From the NCBI GenBank assembly GCA_039105265.1, contig JAPFFF010000005.1, positions 1,054,001 to 1,118,000 on the forward strand: a stretch of 64,000 nucleotides of DNA, read 5' to 3'. Source of the stretch: Tritrichomonas musculus (lineage: Eukaryota; Parabasalia; Tritrichomonadida; Tritrichomonadidae). The position numbers and the translations under genes are program-made. The notes under the pieces were generated by a model, which saw nothing but the letters and a program-made list of their open reading frames with translations, did not search any database and had not been told where the DNA came from. How positions within the stretch are numbered: position 1 is the stretch's first letter; the number at the start of each line of letters is the position of its first letter. This document shows, piece after piece, positions 10,827 through 21,209 of this stretch.

Positions 10827-11139
10827 ACAATTGGATGATTTACTGTAAATGTAAAAAAATGATTTATATAAAACATTCGTTTTTGAAAATTTTTTTTTGA
10901 AAATTGAAAGGCCATTGAATCCATATTTGGCCATAAAATCAAAATAGAATTTGAGTATAATCATGCATAACTGATATGAACCTACAACAAAGAAATAAAG
11001 ATATTGAACTTGTAAATGTATTAAAAAGACAATTCACCTTGATTGGCAATGATTGTTTTGGAAATGGAGAAGATTTTCGAATAGAATTAGACCGTTAAGT
11101 GAATTTAATAGAGTTTAACGTACACAACAAAATTCTTCA
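10827..11139. promoter_or_regulatory. Divergent promoter region
   Basis: A 313-bp interval between two divergent coiled-coil genes. On the right it ends in an initiator (TTCAATGAG) that overlaps the next gene's ATG. ACCGTTA at 11089-11095 is the reverse complement of TAACGGT, the motif seen upstream of two other genes in this window. A 40-codon open frame at 10976-11098 is present but unsupported. Confidence 0.45.
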
Positions 11140-14100
11140 ATGAGCGATCCACAAGTGATCATTGAAGAACTTCAAAAAAAGAATCGTGAATTAATTGGAA
11201 AACTTGCAATTCTTCAAAAGCAATTTGATGATGCTCTTGCTGTTACACATTCCTTTGATGGTATATCAGCCAAAAACACAGAACTTGAAAAAGAAATTCA
11301 CAATTATATATCAAAAAATGATGACTTAACACGTAGAATCCAAATATTATCACAAACAAATGCAGAATTAACCAAAAAATATGATGAAGAAAAATCAAAC
11401 TGGCAATCACATAAACGATGCGAAATTAATGACCTACAAAATCAATTACAACGTTGTCAAAGTGATCATGAAAAAGAAATAATATCACTAAAATTAAAAA
11501 TTGATCAATCTGAAAAAGAACATTCATTTGCCGTTGAAAATTATCAGAAAGAAATTCGCAGAATATATGATGCCGCATCACAATTCCTTGGCACTCCTAT
11601 AAGGGAAACCGACACTTTGATAACTCTTTTGCTTTCTAAAACAAATACTAATCAAACATCAAATTCTCAGCAAAATTCATTACAATGTCCACAATGTATT
11701 CATGCAAAAGTTGATGTTCGTTCTAAAGATCAATCATTGAAAGTAATTCGTAGTGAAATTAAATCATTAAAAAATCAAACACTTAAATTAAATTCAATAA
11801 CAAGGGATCAAGCAACATCAATTGAGACTTTGGCAAATGAAAAAGCAGAACTCATTGAAGCCAATAGATATTTGAATTGCCAACTTGATGATATTCAAAA
11901 AAGTTGCGAAGAGCAAATGAAAGAACTTCAATCACGTCATAAAAAACTGAAGTCAAAACTTGCATCATCAATTCAGAAAGTTGAAGCTCTTGAAAAAGAG
12001 AAAGCAGCCAACGAAGAGCAATCAAAATCACTAAAAACAGCAATTTCCGAAAAAGAGACAGAAATACAACGTTTAACGAATGAGGTTCAAAAATTAACTG
12101 ACCAAAATGCAATTTCAGATCAAACTATTACAAACTTAAAAGAAAAATGTCAAGAACTTGATGATTCTATACAAAAGAATAATCAAACCTTTGAGGATAG
12201 CCAATTAGAAACCAAAAGGTGTCAAGATGCTCTTCAAGCATTGCATAAATTAATAAACGACCAAAAAGATGAGATTCATTCAATGGAATCTCAAAGATCA
12301 AAACTTATTTCACAATTTAAGGTATTAAATTCTGTATTAGAACAATATGAAACACATACTTCACAAAACTTTTCAAATGTTCCTGGACCAACTTCTCAGA
12401 TCAGCTTAGTTTATTCACAATTCCCTAATGATTTAAATAGTCTTTTATTACAAATTTCATCGAATCCTGATAATAGAGAAAATGCAAGGGTTCAAAATGC
12501 ATTTTCGATTATTTATAATTATTACACTAATATTATTAATACCCTTAACCAATCAATTAGCCAGTATAGAAATGATTTGCAAATGGAGCAATTAAAGCTT
12601 AATCAAATGACTGATAATTTCAATCGAAGACTACAAAATTCAATTGATTCGAGAAACTTTAATGAAATTCCAAATCAAAATAATAGATCCCATAGTACCA
12701 ATACTGATATCAATGCTCAAAATGGTTTCTCATCTCAGTTCGATAATGGAGCGAATAATAATCGTCAATATACCAGTAATCCTAACAATGGCTCTCATGA
12801 TAATAATCAATATTCTATCAATAATCCTAATCCAATTTTACAAAATGGAAATAATCGCCTTAATTTACCACCAACTAATAATATGAACGATTTTGGTTTT
12901 ATTCCACAAAATCAACAACAAATACCTAGCAATAATCCTAATATTCCAAATGGAAACAACAATCCTAATATTCTAAATGGAAACAATAACATTCCTCATT
13001 CACCTTATCCAAATAGAAATAATGATAATCAACCAATGTTCAATCCAAATAACAATAATTCAAATTATCCAATTGATAACAACCAAGTAAACTTAAATCC
13101 AAATAATGATAAGACCTCAAGCTTCAATACAAGAAATAGTAATCAATCTCAAATACCAAATAAAAACCTAGAAAACCCAAGTATGGTCAATGGTAATAAC
13201 GGATTTGAATCACCTTATTCAAATAACAATAACAATAGCATGGCAGGCCTTAATCCTAATGGCTTTAATTACTTTGAACAACAACAATTTTCAGGTCTTC
13301 AAAAAGGAAATAATAATCAAAATTTGCCACCAAACAATAACAATAAAGAATTCAATGCTAATCAAGGAAACCAACAACAATTCCCATTCAATGCCGATGA
13401 TTCAAATTACCGTAATGAAAATTCACAGTTTAATTATAATCCATCATCTACATATCCAGGCAATAACGCATCAGGGCTTGCAAATCGACCAGATTACAAT
13501 AACAATGCGCCATCATACAATACAAACAACAGAAGAGAATTTGATCAACAAAATCAAAGCATGGAAATATATCATAAAATTGAAAAAATAGACAGAATGA
13601 AGCAATGTCAAGAACAACTTCATCAAAGAATTACAGAAAGAGAAAATGAACTTCATGAGATATTTGCAATTCTGCATGTCAATTGTTTCCTCGATGCAAA
13701 AACAGTTCTTCAGCAAATTCAACAAGATATTGAATTACTCCAAGCTAAAAGTCGCGATAGGAAGAATAAAATCAAAGAAATAGTTAATGAATATCAAGAC
13801 TATCAAACAGAAGCAGAAGAACGGATTGAAAAAGCTAATAATACAATTTTGAAAGCCAAAAATAAAATCCAAGAATCAGAAGAAGATCGAAACAAAGAAA
13901 GATTACAATATGAAAACAAGATCAAAGAACTGATTTCACTGAACGATACAATTAAACAACAATTGAAGAGCATGAAGAATGAAATCGAAGAAGGTCGCGA
14001 ATGTATGAAACAGATGGAGAAAAGACATAAAGATGACTGTTACAGAATTGAGCAAGAAAAAGAAGAAATAACGCAAACGAACAAATCATTACGCAGTGAA

Positions 14101-14715
14101 ATATGCAAGAAAGAATGTGTTATTCAACAACTTCGCTCATTCACGAAATATTTCGCAAAGAAACAAAGTCAAAAACATACAAATGAACAAGAACAAATGA
14201 AGGAGCAAATGAGTGAACTTATTGATAAATTGAAATTAAAGAACGTCGAATTGAAAAAGTCAATGAATGAAGTTAAATGCAAAATGAACAAAACAGAACA
14301 AGAAAATATGAAATCGAAAAAGCAAATTACTGAATATTGCAATAAAATTAAAGAATTAGAATGTGAACTCGAAACTTTCCAAAAAGAGACTGAAAGAAGT
14401 AAATCTATAATTGAAAGTAAACACAAAGCAGCAATGATCGCTCAAGAAACGGAAAAACAATCACATATTGAAGAATGTAAATATCAAGTTGAAAATGCTA
14501 AACGTGAATTGATGGCTTATGTCGGCCTTCAATTTTGTTCGATATTCAATGCTAAAGAACAGATTGATGCTTCGAATTTCGAGTCTTTTATTCAAAGACT
14601 TCGAAGAAAATTCGAAAGCTTGATTTCAGAAGAAAACAATATAAGAAGAATGCTTTCATTGAACTCTGAAGATTCAATTGAATCTGCAATATCTGTTTTG
14701 TTATCTCGAAAATAA
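11140..14715 (+). CDS. Coiled-coil protein with Asn/Gln-rich central domain
   Basis: A 1191-residue protein in three parts. Residues 1-~420 are coiled coil (Glu, Lys, Gln, Asn heptads), with a Cys pair C-P-Q-C near residue 190. Residues ~500-805 are extremely rich in Asn, Gln, Pro, Ser and Tyr with few charges, a composition like prion-like or phase-separating domains. Residues ~810-1191 return to coiled coil. The start is supported by a TCA initiator overlapping the ATG. Alternative frames across the central domain are also open but only because of the AAT/CAA codon bias. The bipartite coiled coil and flexible centre would suit a scaffold or condensate-forming structural protein; this is inference, with no family match. 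Confidence 0.85.
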   Translation: MSDPQVIIEELQKKNRELIGKLAILQKQFDDALAVTHSFDGISAKNTELEKEIHNYISKNDDLTRRIQILSQTNAELTKKYDEEKSNWQSHKRCEINDLQNQLQRCQSDHEKEIISLKLKIDQSEKEHSFAVENYQKEIRRIYDAASQFLGTPIRETDTLITLLLSKTNTNQTSNSQQNSLQCPQCIHAKVDVRSKDQSLKVIRSEIKSLKNQTLKLNSITRDQATSIETLANEKAELIEANRYLNCQLDDIQKSCEEQMKELQSRHKKLKSKLASSIQKVEALEKEKAANEEQSKSLKTAISEKETEIQRLTNEVQKLTDQNAISDQTITNLKEKCQELDDSIQKNNQTFEDSQLETKRCQDALQALHKLINDQKDEIHSMESQRSKLISQFKVLNSVLEQYETHTSQNFSNVPGPTSQISLVYSQFPNDLNSLLLQISSNPDNRENARVQNAFSIIYNYYTNIINTLNQSISQYRNDLQMEQLKLNQMTDNFNRRLQNSIDSRNFNEIPNQNNRSHSTNTDINAQNGFSSQFDNGANNNRQYTSNPNNGSHDNNQYSINNPNPILQNGNNRLNLPPTNNMNDFGFIPQNQQQIPSNNPNIPNGNNNPNILNGNNNIPHSPYPNRNNDNQPMFNPNNNNSNYPIDNNQVNLNPNNDKTSSFNTRNSNQSQIPNKNLENPSMVNGNNGFESPYSNNNNNSMAGLNPNGFNYFEQQQFSGLQKGNNNQNLPPNNNNKEFNANQGNQQQFPFNADDSNYRNENSQFNYNPSSTYPGNNASGLANRPDYNNNAPSYNTNNRREFDQQNQSMEIYHKIEKIDRMKQCQEQLHQRITERENELHEIFAILHVNCFLDAKTVLQQIQQDIELLQAKSRDRKNKIKEIVNEYQDYQTEAEERIEKANNTILKAKNKIQESEEDRNKERLQYENKIKELISLNDTIKQQLKSMKNEIEEGRECMKQMEKRHKDDCYRIEQEKEEITQTNKSLRSEICKKECVIQQLRSFTKYFAKKQSQKHTNEQEQMKEQMSELIDKLKLKNVELKKSMNEVKCKMNKTEQENMKSKKQITEYCNKIKELECELETFQKETERSKSIIESKHKAAMIAQETEKQSHIEECKYQVENAKRELMAYVGLQFCSIFNAKEQIDASNFESFIQRLRRKFESLISEENNIRRMLSLNSEDSIESAISVLLSRK

Positions 14716-15157
14716 TATGTAAAAAAAACATTATTAAAATTTCTTTTTTTTTTTTTTTTTTTTTTTATTGATTTTTTTATTGGATTGAAAGACAAAGACA
14801 TCGAATAACATGAATAAAAAGATATTTCATATATAAAAGCTCTCCAAACAGCTTTTAAATTGAGAACAATGCTTTTGGCTTAGACAACTACTGGAACAAT
14901 TACCAAATTTTGATAGAATAGAATGAAAACTATCAAAATCAATAATTTAATTGAGATGCGAAAAGAATATTTTTATAAATTAATAATCAGAAGATTCACA
15001 ATTTTTCTTTTTTTTTTTAAAAAAAAGAAAGAAAAGAAATATTATATATGGAAAGAATAGATTTAATTTATTAAAACAAAAACACTTGTTAAAAAACAAA
15101 AAATGCATAAATAATATATATAATCTATACAAGTAATTTTTTCATAACGAACAATAA
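14716..15157. other. Intergenic spacer with long poly-T tract
   Basis: A spacer between convergent genes. It holds an uninterrupted T run of more than 20 bases at about 14743-14766 and a T/A tract near 15006-15030. No gene is seen. Confidence 0.6.
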
Positions 15158-15973
15158 CTAATCGCTATATTCAGATGAAAGATTTGAATTATCACTACTA
15201 TCACTAGAAACTGGTTTCTCTGATTGAAATAGCTTTTTCCTGAAAAATTCAATTGTAATGAAGGTAACGAAAAATGCTTGTATTGCAACACCAACACGAA
15301 ATGGCCAAGGAACTGGTCTACATAAGAAAAGAACAGCTTTACAACATGTAGCTGCTATGAATTGAAGCACTAGCATTGTTGTTATACACGAAGAATCACG
15401 ATTGATAACTATTTGGAAAAAAGGAGGAAACGTTTGAAATGAGTCGAAAATATTTGATACCAAACCAATAAATTCTGCAATGTGACGAAAATTAATAAAC
15501 AAAGCAAAAAATAGAACAATTGCCATAATTAAAAACCAATAAATAAGAAGAATTAAAAAAAATTCAAAAAACGAGCTTGCTTCAAGCGGGCTTAAATTGA
15601 GAAGACTTTTAGATTGATGAGGGCTCCTGCTTGAATCATTAGCTAAGGCTTTTGGATCAAGAAACTTGTAATATGCAAAGCATAGATTGATATGAACTAT
15701 AATTGTAACAACAGACTGCCATAATAAATAACCAGCAAATCGGTTACCATACCAATAAACAATTCTTAAAAAATTGGAAAATAAAAGTACAAGCGACGAG
15801 CCAGATCTAAATTTTGAAGAATCTTTTGTCTGATACATTTTCAAGAGTTGATCAAAATATCCAGTCATAGGTGCAAAAACGCAAAGCCAGTCAAAAATAT
15901 ATGAAGGGAAATTTGGAAATTGATAAAAAATGAAGATTGATAGAAAGCTTAAAGAAGAAATTGATAAAATCAT
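15158..15973 (-). CDS. PQ-loop membrane protein, SLC66A2/PQLC1-like
   Basis: A 271-residue multi-pass membrane protein. Hydrophobic segments lie at about 1-17, 27-40, 56-75, 82-104, 133-160, 168-185, 198-217 and 225-242, consistent with about seven or eight helices. The first PQ-loop is PMTGYFDQLLKMYQTKDSS with a following NFLRIVYWYGNRF and LLWQS, closely resembling the NILRILFWFGRRF...LLWQS stretch of human PQLC1. A second PQ-loop-like motif, FPPFFQIVINRDSS, lies near residue 186. The central cytosolic loop is Ser-rich. PQ-loop proteins of this branch sit in endosomal or Golgi membranes and are linked to lipid asymmetry or scramblase activity. The substrate is not evident here. Confidence 0.82.
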   Translation of the reverse strand: MILSISSLSFLSIFIFYQFPNFPSYIFDWLCVFAPMTGYFDQLLKMYQTKDSSKFRSGSSLVLLFSNFLRIVYWYGNRFAGYLLWQSVVTIIVHINLCFAYYKFLDPKALANDSSRSPHQSKSLLNLSPLEASSFFEFFLILLIYWFLIMAIVLFFALFINFRHIAEFIGLVSNIFDSFQTFPPFFQIVINRDSSCITTMLVLQFIAATCCKAVLFLCRPVPWPFRVGVAIQAFFVTFITIEFFRKKLFQSEKPVSSDSSDNSNLSSEYSD

Positions 15974-16218
15974 ATAAAAAACCTAAAAATTTTGATAGGA
16001 GATTTTGAGGAAACTAAAACAAATTTTGATCGTTTTCTTTTTAAAATATAGATGATAGTAAACAACTGTATTTGATATTAAATAAAGCATATTCAACATA
16101 TTTATCAGATAAACAAATAATATAAAGAAGTTTTATGCAAATCTAATAATAAGAAAAGAACAATAAAACAATTAACAAAAAATCGTTTTTATTGATTTTT
16201 GGTAATACATATATAAAA

Positions 16219-16680
16219 TTAAAGTTCACAAGATCTGTCACCTTCAGTTTCTTCAATAAAGTGATGCTGATTAACCAAGCTATCAATTGAATTTTTCACA
16301 TTCGTTTCAAAAACTTCGCCGCCTAAAATTATTTCATCTAACAGCATGTAAACATAATAAAAACTGAATATAATATCGATTTCGCATGCATTTCCGAAAA
16401 ATTGGTCAAGGGCTTCAACAAAGAATTGAATCAAATCTAAAACAAATATTTCATTATCTGATGCATCTGCAGCAAAAAGAAAGTAGAGGGAAGCGTATCG
16501 AGTGTAAACAATTTTGCTATCTCGCCATTCAACAAATTGGCAGTGATTATTTGGCCTTCTTAAAACTAAACGAATAACTTCTCGAGTTATTGCTTGTTTT
16601 TCTTTCTGAGGGATTGCGGAATACCACTTAGCAATTCTAACTTTGCCCATTTTATTAAACATAAGGATAAACTGGATCAT
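16219..16680 (-). CDS. Clathrin adaptor complex sigma subunit, AP-1-like
   Basis: A 153-residue protein with the full length and pattern of AP-complex small subunits. It starts MIQFILMFNKMGKVRIAKWY, and carries FVEWRDSKIVYTRYASLYF at ~49-67 and LDQFFGNACEIDIIFSFYY followed by LLDEIILGGEV at ~92-125. WRD and the ASLYF and CEIDIIF forms favour sigma-1 over sigma-2 (which typically has FRNFKIIYRRYAGLYF), so AP-1 is preferred. It would pair with a gamma-type large subunit on trans-Golgi or endosomal membranes and help bind dileucine sorting signals. The ATG is the first in the frame. Confidence 0.9.
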   Translation of the reverse strand: MIQFILMFNKMGKVRIAKWYSAIPQKEKQAITREVIRLVLRRPNNHCQFVEWRDSKIVYTRYASLYFLFAADASDNEIFVLDLIQFFVEALDQFFGNACEIDIIFSFYYVYMLLDEIILGGEVFETNVKNSIDSLVNQHHFIEETEGDRSCEL

Positions 16681-17041
16681 TTTTATATTTAAAAATGATC
16701 ATAGTTTATTGAAAAAGTTAAAAATTCAATGATGAAAAATTTGAACAAACTGATCATATAAAAAAGGGCGATAAATCAACATTATATTTATAAAATTGAT
16801 TTAAATATAAATAATAGTTAATAAAATCAAGAGTATAATGAAAAAAGAAGTAATAAAAAATATCTAAATTCAACTCTATTCTTGACTTATTACTATTACA
16901 AAGTGAAAAATTCGTGGCAAACATGTAGTAGTTTTCTGCTATTTCGATAATCAGTGAATTTGGTGTTTCATACAAAATTTTATATGTAAACGTAACTATT
17001 TCAAAATTTGTAAAAATATTAATTCAATATATATCCCTGCA
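16681..17041. other. Intergenic divergent spacer
   Basis: A 361-bp spacer between the divergent AP sigma and FOR20-like genes, so it should hold both promoters. A 73-codon open frame on the minus strand (16754-16975) is Tyr/Phe/Asn-rich noise. TTCAATATAT just before 17042 is a plausible initiator. Confidence 0.5.
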
Positions 17042-17575
17042 ATGTATGATCAATCAACAGAAATGAAAGATGCAGTATTGTCTGCTTTGAAAGAAAGCGG
17101 AAAATTAGGTAAAATATCAGCCGAAGTTCGTGCAGAAGTATATCTTTTATTAACTCGTGATTCTGAAAAGCCAAGATCCATCCCTTTATGTCGTGAGAAT
17201 TTGATAATAAATGAATTAATTCGTGAATATCTCCTTATGAATGGCTTAAAAAATACTCTTTCAGTATTTGTTCCAGAAACAGGTGAACCAATTGATCCAA
17301 TTGATAGAAACTTTTTGGCTCATTCACTTGATTTAACACCTCGAGAGACTTCACCACTTTTGAACTCTTTAGTTAGAAAATGGAGAAATGACGAATTGTT
17401 TAATTCAGAAAATAAAAGTAATACAAATAACAACATTTCAACAGCACAAGGAAATATACAAAATACTGGTGTAATGAATTCTTTTCAACTTGGAAATTCC
17501 AATAGAAATGATGGCGAAATTAATTCAAATAACAAAATTGAAACTGGAGGATTTTTTGAAATTAACTCAGCATAA
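17042..17575 (+). CDS. FOR20/CEP20-like LisH basal-body protein
   Basis: A 177-residue protein. Residues ~5-110 follow the FOR20 (FOPNL/CEP20) pattern: MKDAVLSALKESGKLGKI, then RAEVYLLL, then the LisH-type block ENLIINELIREYLLMNGLK at ~56-74, then LSVFVPETGEPIDPIDRNFL. In human FOR20 the matching text is ENLLINELIREYLEFNKYK and SVLIAESGQPVVPLDRQFL. The C-terminal 65 residues are Asn/Ser-rich and not conserved. FOR20 proteins are needed for centriole and basal-body docking and ciliary assembly, which fits a multiflagellate parabasalid. The paralogue FOP/FGFR1OP shares the LisH fold, but the size favours FOR20. Confidence 0.85.
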   Translation: MYDQSTEMKDAVLSALKESGKLGKISAEVRAEVYLLLTRDSEKPRSIPLCRENLIINELIREYLLMNGLKNTLSVFVPETGEPIDPIDRNFLAHSLDLTPRETSPLLNSLVRKWRNDELFNSENKSNTNNNISTAQGNIQNTGVMNSFQLGNSNRNDGEINSNNKIETGGFFEINSA

Positions 17576-17698
17576 TTTGTAAATTATACATCTTCATGTT
17601 ATATAAACGCACCCTGTGATAAAAACTTAATTTTTCAATCATATAAAAAAAATAAACATTTATTAATATACAAAATAAACAATTATAAGAAGATAAAA

Positions 17699-18364
17699 TC
17701 AGCGCAATGTCTTAATAGTATCAATTTCTTCTTCCGCAATTTGAATATTCTTTTGCATTGCTTTTACTTTTTCCCTAAGACTTTGATTATGTAAGCGAAG
17801 ACTTATTATTTGAGGAGCTTCTGTCTCTTTCTTTTCTTCTTTGACAACAATAGGTTCATTAAATAACTTGAATAAATCGTTAAGCTCATCATTAAGCTGT
17901 CTTTGCTTTTCAAATAAATCTGATCTCTGTCTCATTACAGATTCCAGTTCATTCATTTCTTTTTGCCTTCTTTTTATATGGTGTTGAACCTCTTTTAATT
18001 GCTGTCTAAGATTCTCATTTTCTTCTTCGGCTTTTTGAGTCTCAGCTTTTAGCTCTTCAAGTTTTTTTTCTTGAACGATGAGCCTCTGAAGAGCTTGAAC
18101 TTCAGGAGGAGCAACTTCTCTTTCAGCAAAAATGTCAATTAAAGCGCGATCAATGAAACAGCCGAAAACTTGATCTGATGCAGCTATTTTTTCGAGCATT
18201 TCTGCGAATACTTTGATTCTTTCGTCGCTTCCTCTTTTAGCATTCCTAGCTCTTTCACGTAAATTTCTTTCAAGCCAGAGTTCTAATTCAATTGGCGATA
18301 TTTTATCCTTTGGATTTGGTTTATCATGAAAAGAAGCTTTGTAGCCTGTTGCCCTTGAGAGCAT
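17699..18364 (-). CDS. Small coiled-coil protein, unknown function
   Basis: A 221-residue protein. Residues 1-~80 are mixed helical (SPIELELWLERNLRERARN, then FAEMLEKIAASDQVFG). Residues ~88-160 and ~190-221 are long coiled coil. There are no membrane or catalytic motifs. It lies head-to-head with the karyopherin gene, with 108 bp between the two ATGs. I do not recognise a family; the helical head followed by a coiled coil is typical of flagellar or cytoskeletal accessory proteins. Confidence 0.8.
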   Translation of the reverse strand: MLSRATGYKASFHDKPNPKDKISPIELELWLERNLRERARNAKRGSDERIKVFAEMLEKIAASDQVFGCFIDRALIDIFAEREVAPPEVQALQRLIVQEKKLEELKAETQKAEEENENLRQQLKEVQHHIKRRQKEMNELESVMRQRSDLFEKQRQLNDELNDLFKLFNEPIVVKEEKKETEAPQIISLRLHNQSLREKVKAMQKNIQIAEEEIDTIKTLR

Positions 18365-18472
18365 AATGGAAATACGTTATAACGATTATTTTGGATTGAA
18401 TTTATTAAATTAAAAACTTCCCTCAAAAAGGTCAAAATATTTTGAATCTTTGGCTATTTATAAATTAAAAAA
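18365..18472. promoter_or_regulatory. Compact bidirectional promoter
   Basis: Only 108 bp separate two divergent start codons, so core elements for both genes must lie here. It contains TTATAACGATTATT near 18377-18390, which includes TAACGA, similar to the Myb recognition element TAACGATA described in Trichomonas vaginalis. TCA-containing sites (GTCAAAAT near 18430) could be initiators. The assignment is inference from position and motif. Confidence 0.4.
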
Positions 18473-21163
18473 ATGAGTAATGAAAATGAAATTATAAATC
18501 AAAATATTGATCCCATGAATCAGAATAGTGAAAATAATTCTGTGAATCAAAGTAATGGAACTGATTTTACAACATTTTTTGAAGATACTGTAAAAGCATT
18601 TCTTGATCCAAATTTAATTAACCAGAGAGAGAATATTGAAAAGCAATTAAATGAATGGAAGTCGAATTTAACATATGTTCCATTATTAATCGAATGCATC
18701 CAAACTACAAATTTTTCAAGCCCTCTTTTTTTTGCATCACTTTGCATTAAATTTCTCCTTGAAAGATATAAAGATGATATCGAATTACATATTGCTCAGG
18801 ATATTTTTACAGGCGTTGCATACCGCCTTCGTCATTTATATGGTAAAAATGATGCAAATAATAAAGATGTAATTGCAAACTTCTTTACTCCTAGAGTTAA
18901 TCTAATAAAATGCATTAGTTTAGTTCAAGTGTATTTTCCAGAATTTATTGAAGAATGGCACAATTTTACACCTGATGATTCAAAAATTTTATTTTGTTTT
19001 CTTTTTGAAGAAGAACAAAGGCAAATTCCTGGCATAATTAATACTTTTGTAACTAATATTGCCAATATAACAGAAGATAATATAAAAAAAGTTTTGAAAG
19101 AATCAGAAATGTCTAAAGAATGGTTGGACCTTTTTAAATATGCTTTAGATAAAGCGCCAAAAATTAAAGCATACTCAGAATTTATACCAAGGTTGACCGT
19201 TATTCCTAATGATCCAAGACTCTATCCAAGTTTCATAAACGTTTTTCTAGAATGCATATCGAATGATTATTTTTATTTATCAAAAAAGTCAGCAGATTTT
19301 CTCGAGCGCATCTGTGACATTTGTCTAGATTTAATTAAAGTTCTAATAACTCCACCTCTCGATCAGATATCGATTCAAATGGCATCGTTTTTATGGAAAG
19401 AGATCATAGATTATGATCCTGAATTCTTAGCAGATCATTATTCGACCTTTGGTCTAAAAGCGCTAAACTTTCTAGCCGAATCATTAAGAAATATTGCTTT
19501 TATTGACGAAGAATTCTTTCTTCTTGTTGGATATGTTGGTGAAACTTTCAATTTTTTGATAAAGAACAATCCTCAAATCTTCTGTGCACCCATTTTCAAT
19601 TTCCTTAAAATACTTCTTGAATCTGTTAATTCCAATCCCGATAAATATATGGCCAATCAATTGACCATTCCATTTAATGAAGTTTCAAAAAATTCAGAAG
19701 TCCCACAAATTCAAAATTTTTATATTGAAATTTTGAATCCTCATTTGGTCGATGATTCACCCGTCATTTCACCTGGAGCCATTTTTGCTGTTTCTTCTTC
19801 AACTGACGCCATTAAGCAGAAGTACTCAATGAAGATAGCTGAAAACATACTTGATAACATTGACAAGCTTCCGACGAACATCATTCTCAACTTCATTGGC
19901 GAATGCTGCAACTTTTATGGCAATTTTATAAACGGTCTGACCGATTTTGCATTCAATTCTCTGAATTCTTTGAATGGCGAAGAATCATCGAAAGCAATTG
20001 TCCAACTCTGCAAGCATCATCCCCAACTAATTGTCGATTTTATCGATGATAGATTTTCTCGCATTTGCGAAGTGGCCGTTGACACATCAATTGGAAACAT
20101 AAACGCCATTGTCAACTGCGTTGAGTCGCTTTTGTTCATCATGGACTTTGTCACAGCAGAGAGTCCACTCATAAAGCCATCCGTAGAAGCCATAAATCGT
20201 GGAATACTTGACAAATTGAGTCACTTTTGTGATAACGAAGATAGTTGCAGTTGTACGTTACAACTGATCATTCAATTTTCAATGACTGTCAATCAAATTT
20301 TGAATGACTTCAGAAATATTTCAATGATGACTGAATTTTTGACTTCACTTTATTCAAAAATAATTGACACAATTAATTTCACCAACCTTTTCTACGAATT
20401 TGGCCTTTCCGACGTCATTTATGAAAATGACGTCGAAATAAAGAAAAATAAAATGAAATTTTGCTCATTCTTGCAAGAGAGGCTTTGTGAATTCGTATCT
20501 TTATCTCTCGATGCAAACTTGATTGCTAACAAATACTATATAATGGATTGGCTAGGCGATGCTCTATTAAAATGCCCTGTAACTGAACACATTAAAATTT
20601 TAGAGAAACTTTTTGAATTGTTTCCGACCGAAAATACATTGAATTTTATCATGAATGCTGGAAGTTTGAATGATAACGATTTGATGCTGGCTTCCCTCGG
20701 ATTTGTTAAAAATTTGGTTCTTAAAAATTGGAATCCGTTCTTTTCTACCTTTACACAGGATTATATTTTTGGTCCTTTAAATTCACTTGATCCAAGGATT
20801 ATTGATATCGCACTAGAAATAATTTCGGCGTTAATTGACTTTGAATTAGAAGCAAAGACAATTTTCTTTCCAAATGAACATTATGACGTAATGGCAAAAG
20901 TAACTGGTGGAATTTTCACTAATTTCCAAGATATTGAAATTCGAAAATCAATCAATATTTGGATCAAATTGTTTGAAGGAGGATTCGTTCATCCAAATAC
21001 AGTTATTGAATATATACTAACAAAAATACCCAGCAAATCAGCCGAGCTTCATTCATTACGCACTTCAATCTGTCCAAGCAATAACGAGGATACAGAATTT
21101 TATTTCGATCGTATGGAAATATTAAAAGCAATCAACAGCCTCAAAGCAACCTTATCTCAATAA
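18473..21163 (+). CDS. Karyopherin-beta family nuclear transport receptor (tentative)
   Basis: An 896-residue all-helical protein. After an Asn-rich tail of ~30 residues comes an importin-beta N-terminal-type arrangement: TVKAFLDPNLINQRENIEKQLNEWKS, then FASLCIKFLLER, matching the usual pattern of an amphipathic helix, a step of one HEAT repeat and a conserved short helix. The rest is a chain of HEAT-like helices to the C-terminus with no other domain. Length and layout fit the importin-13/transportin-3/exportin group. A cargo or Ran-binding assignment cannot be made. Base composition is somewhat less AT-rich around 19850-20200 than at the ends. Confidence 0.65.
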   Translation: MSNENEIINQNIDPMNQNSENNSVNQSNGTDFTTFFEDTVKAFLDPNLINQRENIEKQLNEWKSNLTYVPLLIECIQTTNFSSPLFFASLCIKFLLERYKDDIELHIAQDIFTGVAYRLRHLYGKNDANNKDVIANFFTPRVNLIKCISLVQVYFPEFIEEWHNFTPDDSKILFCFLFEEEQRQIPGIINTFVTNIANITEDNIKKVLKESEMSKEWLDLFKYALDKAPKIKAYSEFIPRLTVIPNDPRLYPSFINVFLECISNDYFYLSKKSADFLERICDICLDLIKVLITPPLDQISIQMASFLWKEIIDYDPEFLADHYSTFGLKALNFLAESLRNIAFIDEEFFLLVGYVGETFNFLIKNNPQIFCAPIFNFLKILLESVNSNPDKYMANQLTIPFNEVSKNSEVPQIQNFYIEILNPHLVDDSPVISPGAIFAVSSSTDAIKQKYSMKIAENILDNIDKLPTNIILNFIGECCNFYGNFINGLTDFAFNSLNSLNGEESSKAIVQLCKHHPQLIVDFIDDRFSRICEVAVDTSIGNINAIVNCVESLLFIMDFVTAESPLIKPSVEAINRGILDKLSHFCDNEDSCSCTLQLIIQFSMTVNQILNDFRNISMMTEFLTSLYSKIIDTINFTNLFYEFGLSDVIYENDVEIKKNKMKFCSFLQERLCEFVSLSLDANLIANKYYIMDWLGDALLKCPVTEHIKILEKLFELFPTENTLNFIMNAGSLNDNDLMLASLGFVKNLVLKNWNPFFSTFTQDYIFGPLNSLDPRIIDIALEIISALIDFELEAKTIFFPNEHYDVMAKVTGGIFTNFQDIEIRKSINIWIKLFEGGFVHPNTVIEYILTKIPSKSAELHSLRTSICPSNNEDTEFYFDRMEILKAINSLKATLSQ

Positions 21164-21209
21164 ATTGTTTTTAGTCATTATTATTATGTAGCTTCTTTTT
21201 TTTTTTTAA

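Noticed and set aside
10976-11098. 40-codon open frame between divergent coiled-coil genes
   Set aside because: It is short, lies in promoter space, has no recognisable motif, and shows no clear initiator of its own.
12644-13591. Alternative plus-strand frames in the Asn-rich domain
   Set aside because: They are shifted readings of AAT/CAA-rich sequence. Only the long frame links to the flanking coiled coils.
16754-16975. 73-codon minus-strand frame
   Set aside because: Composition is dominated by Tyr, Phe, Asn and Leu as expected from random AT-rich DNA, and it lies in a divergent promoter region.
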